A stretch of 17,689 nucleotides of DNA, from assembly GCA_963930325.1 (NCBI GenBank), contig CAWVME010000059.1:1-17689 (forward strand), read 5' to 3'. Positions 13,865 through 17,689 of the stretch are shown here, piece after piece. Positions within the stretch are counted from its first letter, which is position 1, and each line of letters starts with the position of its first letter. Origin of the DNA: CALXJM01 sp963930325. GTDB lineage: Bacteria; Bacillota; Clostridia; TANB77; CAG-508. Position numbers and translations under genes: made by a program. The notes under the pieces were generated by a model. It was given only the letters and a program-made list of their open reading frames with translations. It made no database searches and was not told the DNA's origin.

Positions 13865-14749
13865 ATGAAGAAATTAATTGTTGATAAAAAATTTGATAAT
13901 AAGAAGTTGCATGCTTTTCTATTATATTCATTCCCTAATTTAAGTTCTAATGCAATTTATAAGGCTTTGCGAAAAAAGGATATTCGAATTAATGGAAAAA
14001 GAGTATCTGAAAATAAAACTATTTTCGCCCAAGATGAGATTTGTGTTTATATCCCAGATAGTATTCTATTTCCAAATAATTTAGATATTATTTTTGAAGA
14101 TTCAAATATTCTTATTTTAAATAAACCTTTTAATTTAGAAGTGACTGGTAATAACAGCTTAACTTCTTTAGTACAAAATAACTATTCAGGTGAAAGAGGA
14201 TTTCCTCTTCCTTGCCATCGTCTAGACAGGAATACTACCGGCTTAGTCATCTTTGCTAAGAATAAAGCATCTTTGTCTATTTTGTTAGAAAAATTTAAAA
14301 ATAAAGAAATAGAAAAGCATTATGCTTGTATTGTTTATGGTATACCTCAAAAAGATAATGCGACTTTAAACGATTTTCTATTTAAAGATAGTAAAAAGGG
14401 TATGGTATATATTTCTCCTAACGCAAAACCCGGTTATTTACCAATTATTACAAAATATCATGTTTTAAAGTCAAATTATAAGAAAAATATTTCTATTTTA
14501 GACGTGGAATTAGTTACTGGTAGAACTCATCAAATAAGAGCCCATTTAGCTTTTATTCATCATCCCATTATAGGAGATGGAAAATATGGCATAAATGAAA
14601 TAAATAAAAAGTTCAAAGTAAAACATCAATTATTGTCTAGTTATAAAATAATATTTCGTTTTAGAGAAAGTAGTGGAATATTAGAATATTTAAATGGAAA
14701 AAGTTTTGAAATTTCATATAATAGTTTCTATAATATAATAAATGAATAA
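13865..14749 (+). CDS. RluA-family RNA pseudouridine synthase
   Basis: A 294-residue enzyme converting specific uridines in rRNA or tRNA to pseudouridine. An S4-like RNA-binding domain (about 1-65, ending ALRKKDIRINGKRV... and QDEICVYI) precedes the catalytic domain. The catalytic motif HRLDRNTTGLVIFAK (118-132) supplies D121. HYACIVYG (152-159) and GRTHQIRAHLA with HHPIIGDGKYG complete the family signature. The start is placed at the ATG of MKKLIVDKKF; the frame is open further upstream to 13766 but that part is junk overlapping the ruvA promoter. No Shine-Dalgarno is present before this ATG, and the promoter places transcription initiation on it. Which uridine is modified cannot be told. 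Confidence 0.94.
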   Translation: MKKLIVDKKFDNKKLHAFLLYSFPNLSSNAIYKALRKKDIRINGKRVSENKTIFAQDEICVYIPDSILFPNNLDIIFEDSNILILNKPFNLEVTGNNSLTSLVQNNYSGERGFPLPCHRLDRNTTGLVIFAKNKASLSILLEKFKNKEIEKHYACIVYGIPQKDNATLNDFLFKDSKKGMVYISPNAKPGYLPIITKYHVLKSNYKKNISILDVELVTGRTHQIRAHLAFIHHPIIGDGKYGINEINKKFKVKHQLLSSYKIIFRFRESSGILEYLNGKSFEISYNSFYNIINE

Positions 14750-14754
14750 ATGTC

Positions 14755-14790
14755 ATTGTTATATTCAAATGAACAATAGTGGGCTTTTTT
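14755..14790 (+). terminator. Weak terminator of the RluA-family gene
   Basis: ATTGTT (14755-14760) pairs with AACAAT (14772-14777) around an 11-base loop, followed after AGTGGGC by TTTTTT (14785-14790) and more T. It overlaps the outer end of repeat copy 2. The short AU stem makes this moderate only. Confidence 0.45.
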
Positions 14791-14925
14791 AATATTTTTA
14801 CATTTTATAAATTTTTATCGCCCGCGTTATTGTTTGCACGCCAATTTTACGCAAGTGAAATTGTGTGCATTTTTAGAGCGAAGCGATGTACTTGCATAGG
14901 GAAAAACGCTTTTTCCTATGCAAGT
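14771..14925. repeat. Dispersed repeat, copy 2 (about 155 bp, two hairpins)
   Basis: On the minus strand it runs from CTTGCATAGGAAAAAG to CCCACTATTGTTC and shares block order and sequence with copy 1 at 11725-11835. The first hairpin is nearly perfect: ACTTGCATAGG (14890-14900) with 14915-14925, plus A5/T5 inside (14902-14906 with 14910-14914), one bulged G and a 3-base loop. A second hairpin lies near 14836-14869 (GCAC/GTGC and CAATTT/AAATTG). The central part (GCCCGCG, GCACGCC) is more GC-rich than its surroundings. No ORF of note. It occupies most of the 207-bp gap between the two convergent genes. Confidence 0.75.
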
Positions 14926-14930
14926 ATAAA

Positions 14931-14970
14931 AAGGAAGGACATAAGAATTTATTTTCTTATGCTCTTCCTT
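14931..14970 (-). terminator. Terminator overlapping the end of the YgjP-like gene
   Basis: AAGGAAG (14931-14937) pairs with CTTCCTT (14964-14970) and CATAAGAA (14940-14947) with TTCTTATG (14954-14961), with a small internal mismatch and a 6-base loop. On the minus strand it is followed by TTTATAC after CCTT. The 5' arm includes the last codons and stop (14957-14959) of the gene. Confidence 0.8.
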
Positions 14971-15460
14971 CTTTTCTAATCTTTTTATACTCTGGTATGT
15001 TGTTTTCTACTAATTGCCAAAAACTTTTAGAATGATTCATTTGCTTAATGTGGCATAATTCGTGTACTACTACATATTCTATAAATTTATTACTTTTTTT
15101 AGCTAAACTACTACTAAAAGTAATATTCTTTTTTTCAGAGCAACTTCCCCAAGCAGTTTTTATATTTCTTATTCGAATTTGATTCGGTTTCACATCTAAA
15201 ATTTTTGAATAGATACTTACATATTGTTCTAATTTATTTTTTAAATTTTCTATTTCTTGGGTTGTAGGCACTTGAATAGATTTTCGATTTTTTTGTTCAT
15301 CTAGTTTTCTTTGTATCCATTTTTCTTTTTGTTTTACTATTTTTTCAATATCTTGTTTTGATATTTTGTATGGAGCTTTTACAATAACTTTTCCTTGTTC
15401 GATTTTTATATAAATATTTTTTATCCTTTTTCTTTGTAATTCATATTTTATTAATTCCAT
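14957..15460 (-). CDS. YgjP-like zinc metallopeptidase (M48-type, SprT-like)
   Basis: A 167-residue protein of the YgjP/DUF45 group. An N-terminal strand-rich part (ELQRKRIKNIYIKIEQGKVI) precedes a charged helical linker. The core contains the typical KTAWGSCSEKKNITFSSSLA block (101-120) and the zinc site VVVHELCHIKQMNHSKSFW: H133, E134, H137 and third ligand H143. All catalytic residues are present. It is shorter than the ~230-residue E. coli YgjP but within the range of clostridial members. It starts 11 bp after ftsH (GAAGGA ribosome binding site) and is the last gene of that operon. Substrate unknown; the co-transcription with ftsH hints at a role in protein turnover, which is inference. 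Confidence 0.9.
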   Translation of the reverse strand: MELIKYELQRKRIKNIYIKIEQGKVIVKAPYKISKQDIEKIVKQKEKWIQRKLDEQKNRKSIQVPTTQEIENLKNKLEQYVSIYSKILDVKPNQIRIRNIKTAWGSCSEKKNITFSSSLAKKSNKFIEYVVVHELCHIKQMNHSKSFWQLVENNIPEYKKIRKEGRA

Positions 15461-15471
15461 GCTTTTCCTTC

Positions 15472-17274
15472 TTAATTTTTAAAGAATGTTTCAAATTCTT
15501 CAGCAGATATAACTTCCTTTTCTAATAATCTTGTTGCTACTGCTTCTAGTTTGTCCATATTATGAATAATAATATCTTGTGCTTTTCGATAAGCTTCATC
15601 AATTAGCTTTTTGGTTTCAATTCCAACAATGTCTTCCATATTTTCTCCGAATATTTGCATTTCATATGGATCATTTGTTTTCAAAAATAACGGACCTACT
15701 TTCTCACTCATTCCATAAACAGTAACCATATCTTTGGCAATTTCAGTTGCTACTTGTATATCATTACTCGCTCCTGTTGATATATCATCTAAAGCTATTT
15801 TTTCTGCAGCTCTTCCACCAAGTAAAGCAACTAATTTTTCTTCCATTTCCGTTTTTGATATATAATATTTATCTTCGTTCGTTTTATACATAGTATATCC
15901 ACCAGCTACTCCACGAGGTATAATTGATACCTCTTTAACATCTTGCTGAGTTGGTAAGAATTTGCTTACAATAGCATGTCCGGCTTCATGATAAGCTGTC
16001 AATTTTTTGTCTTTGTCTGAAATAACTCTTGTATGCTTTTCTAATCCTACTGTTACTTTTTTTACTGCCTCGTCAATATCTTGCATTTGAATTTCTTCAT
16101 GCTTGTTTCTAGTTGCAAGAATAGCCGCTTCATTTAAAATATTACTTAGTTCTGCTCCAGTAAATCCTGCTGTATCTCCCGCAATTTCTTTTAAATTCAC
16201 ATTCGGTGCTAATTTTTTATCTTTAGCATGAATTTTTAAAATTTCTTCTCTACCATTTAAGTCGGGTGCAGCAATATTTATTTGTCTATCAAACCTTCCC
16301 GGTCTTAAAAGTGCCTTATCTAACATCTCAATTCGGTTAGTTGCTGCCAATACAATAACAGTTTCATTAGTTTCAAATCCGTCCATTTCTACTAACAACT
16401 GATTTAATGTTTGATTGTTTTCCGAGTCTCCTCCACTGCCTCCGCTTCTTCTAGCACCAATAGCATCAATTTCATCGATAAATACAATACAAGGAGAAAT
16501 TTTTTTTGCTTTTTCGAATAATTTCCTTACTCTTGATGCTCCCAAGCCTGCAAACATTTCAATGAATTCAGAGCCACTCATTGAAATAAAAGGTACTCCG
16601 GCTTCTCCCGCAATTGCTTTAGCTATTAATGTTTTACCTGTTCCTGGTTTTCCACAAAGTAAAATTCCTCTTGGTATTTTAGCCCCCATATCTTGGAATT
16701 TTTTTGGGTATTTTAAAAAATCTACTATCTCAATTAGTTCTCCCTTTTCTTCATCTAAACCTGCAACATCTTCGAATGTAACTCCTGTTTCGTTATTTTC
16801 TTCCCCTCCATATATTTTCCCTTTATCTCCCAATCCTTGCATTTTAATAACCAAGACAAATAGGGCAATAATTAAAATAGTTGGAAGTAAAGAAAATAAA
16901 GTATCTGCAATCCTTAAAATAACACTTGGCTTTTTTTGTTCAAAAACAATTTCTTTCCCGTTTCTTACATTTTCTTGTAATAATTCTATAAAAGTTTGAG
17001 TATTAGGTACAATACTAGATTTTTCTTCTTCAATATCTTTTAATTTTACCTTTATGGTGCTTGAACCTACTGTCATTTCTATTTTTTCTACTTCGCCATC
17101 ATCCATTTTTTTAATTAATTCTGTATAAGTAATTTCATTTTCTTCTTGTTTTTCATTGTTGTTTTTCATTCTTAAAAGCAAAAATATAGCACCTAAAACA
17201 AGTATAATTAATATTAGCAATATTATAATTGCATTTATTTTCTTTTTGTTATTATTTTGTTTTTGGTTTTTCAT
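15472..17274 (-). CDS. ftsH: ATP-dependent zinc metalloprotease FtsH
   Basis: A 600-residue membrane-anchored AAA+ protease degrading misfolded membrane and regulatory proteins. TM helix 1 (about 13-36), a short extracytoplasmic domain, TM helix 2 (about 124-145), AAA+ domain with Walker A GKPGTGKT (208-215), Walker B VFIDEID (264-270), SRH with RPGRFDR (324-330), then the peptidase domain with HEAGH (429-433) and third zinc ligand D505 (STGASNDIQ). Two departures from typical FtsH: Lys replaces the first Pro of GPPGTGKT, and the pore motif reads MFAGLGAS rather than MFVGVGAS (the aromatic Phe is kept). AAAGGAG lies 5 bases before the ATG. A membrane-protein gene precedes it by 45 bp and a YgjP-like peptidase gene follows. 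Confidence 0.97.
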   Translation of the reverse strand: MKNQKQNNNKKKINAIIILLILIILVLGAIFLLLRMKNNNEKQEENEITYTELIKKMDDGEVEKIEMTVGSSTIKVKLKDIEEEKSSIVPNTQTFIELLQENVRNGKEIVFEQKKPSVILRIADTLFSLLPTILIIALFVLVIKMQGLGDKGKIYGGEENNETGVTFEDVAGLDEEKGELIEIVDFLKYPKKFQDMGAKIPRGILLCGKPGTGKTLIAKAIAGEAGVPFISMSGSEFIEMFAGLGASRVRKLFEKAKKISPCIVFIDEIDAIGARRSGGSGGDSENNQTLNQLLVEMDGFETNETVIVLAATNRIEMLDKALLRPGRFDRQINIAAPDLNGREEILKIHAKDKKLAPNVNLKEIAGDTAGFTGAELSNILNEAAILATRNKHEEIQMQDIDEAVKKVTVGLEKHTRVISDKDKKLTAYHEAGHAIVSKFLPTQQDVKEVSIIPRGVAGGYTMYKTNEDKYYISKTEMEEKLVALLGGRAAEKIALDDISTGASNDIQVATEIAKDMVTVYGMSEKVGPLFLKTNDPYEMQIFGENMEDIVGIETKKLIDEAYRKAQDIIIHNMDKLEAVATRLLEKEVISAEEFETFFKN

Positions 17275-17319
17275 AATTACTCCTTTATGATTTATTTTTT
17301 ATTGCATTGAATTCTATCT

Positions 17320-17689
17320 TTATCCATTCTCGCTTTCAGGTAATGGACTATCTTCTGGAAGTGTTTTCTCATTTTCTTTTTTTTCTTCCTTTTTATCTTC
17401 TTTTCTTTTTTCTTCTGTATCTTTTTCTTGTTTTTGTGTTTCTAGTTCTTTTCTTACCTTTTCTTGTTCTTCCATAATTGCCATCAGCTCTATATTTGTT
17501 TTTATAATATCTGATTTGATTATTAAAATAGCTGCAATTAAGTAAATATAAGATATAACATTATATACAATTGTAAAGTATTCTATTGTAAATCCTGTAA
17601 GTAAATTCGCAGTAATATATAGCATGTTTAATATTATAGATAAAGTGAGTGCATAGGCAGAAATATTATAAACAGCCTCATATCTTAAT
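17320..17689 (-). CDS. C-terminal part of a polytopic membrane protein (possibly DUF1189-like), truncated by the window
   Basis: The reading frame is open from the right edge of the window, so the start lies outside; the ATG at 17625 is internal. The visible 122 residues begin LRYEAVYNISAYALTLSIIL and contain about three hydrophobic segments (NISAYALTLSIILNMLYI, FTIVYNVISYIYLIAAILII and the short one between). A strongly charged E/K coiled-coil tail (EEQEKVRKELETQKQEKD...) and PEDSPLPESENG end it. The arrangement resembles the C-terminal end of DUF1189 membrane proteins, but recognition is weak. It lies 45 bp upstream of ftsH on the same strand, so the two are probably co-transcribed. Confidence 0.6.
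   Translation of the reverse strand, partial: LRYEAVYNISAYALTLSIILNMLYITANLLTGFTIEYFTIVYNVISYIYLIAAILIIKSDIIKTNIELMAIMEEQEKVRKELETQKQEKDTEEKRKEDKKEEKKENEKTLPEDSPLPESENG

Noticed and set aside
16415..16999. 194-codon plus-strand ORF opposite ftsH
   Set aside because: Antisense shadow of a conserved gene; low-complexity Pro/Ser/Ile-rich sequence and no ribosome binding site.
1..17689. CRISPR arrays, tRNA/rRNA genes, transposases, phage genes
   Set aside because: No regular spaced repeats, no cloverleaf or rRNA sequence, and no integrase, transposase or phage structural proteins were seen in any frame.

Overview
The window looks like a chromosomal segment of a low-GC member of the Bacillota, most likely a clostridial lineage. 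Evidence is the AT-rich composition, strong GGAGG-type ribosome binding sites, canonical TTGACA/TATAAT promoters, U-tailed hairpin terminators, and the complete Gram-positive ctsR-mcsA-mcsB-clpC operon behind a textbook CtsR operator. No phage, plasmid, insertion sequence, CRISPR array, tRNA or rRNA gene is visible. The exact species cannot be read from the sequence.

Layout. 1-900: the start of an unknown gene and the rplU-rpmA (L21-L27) operon on the minus strand, with a foldable leader and a strong promoter. 885-1937: a divergent cation diffusion facilitator (manganese-type residues) whose -35 box overlaps that of rplU. 1909-2177: between this gene and clpC sits what I think is an independent structured non-coding RNA on the minus strand, with its own promoter, a closing 5'/3' helix, an internal duplicated module and a terminator. 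2155-6789: the protein-quality-control operon ctsR-mcsA-mcsB-clpC. 6803-8855: a membrane-anchored GH18 glycosidase with copper-amine-oxidase-like and SH3-like domains, followed by a 54-residue protein. 8907-10362: an NfeD/SPFH membrane pair on the plus strand. 10418-11585: a minus-strand cluster with a helical 71-aa protein, a TauE/SafE (TSUP) transporter split into two half-size genes, and a 46-aa membrane-anchored small protein. 11889-13792: ruvA-rarA (recombination and stalled-fork repair). 13830-14790: a divergent RluA-type pseudouridine synthase that appears to be transcribed as a leaderless mRNA. 14931-17689: a membrane protein (partial), ftsH and a YgjP-like metallopeptidase.

Themes. 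Much of the segment is protein and envelope housekeeping: ClpC with the McsB arginine kinase, FtsH, the NfeD/SPFH pair, and a second zinc peptidase. The most interesting non-coding material is the putative RNA downstream of clpC and a pair of related repeats (11725-11835 and 14771-14925, same orientation) which lie just beyond the terminators of rarA and the YgjP-like gene and so flank the rarA-ruvA-rluA block. All statements come from reading the sequence and recalled family knowledge; no database search or folding program was run.
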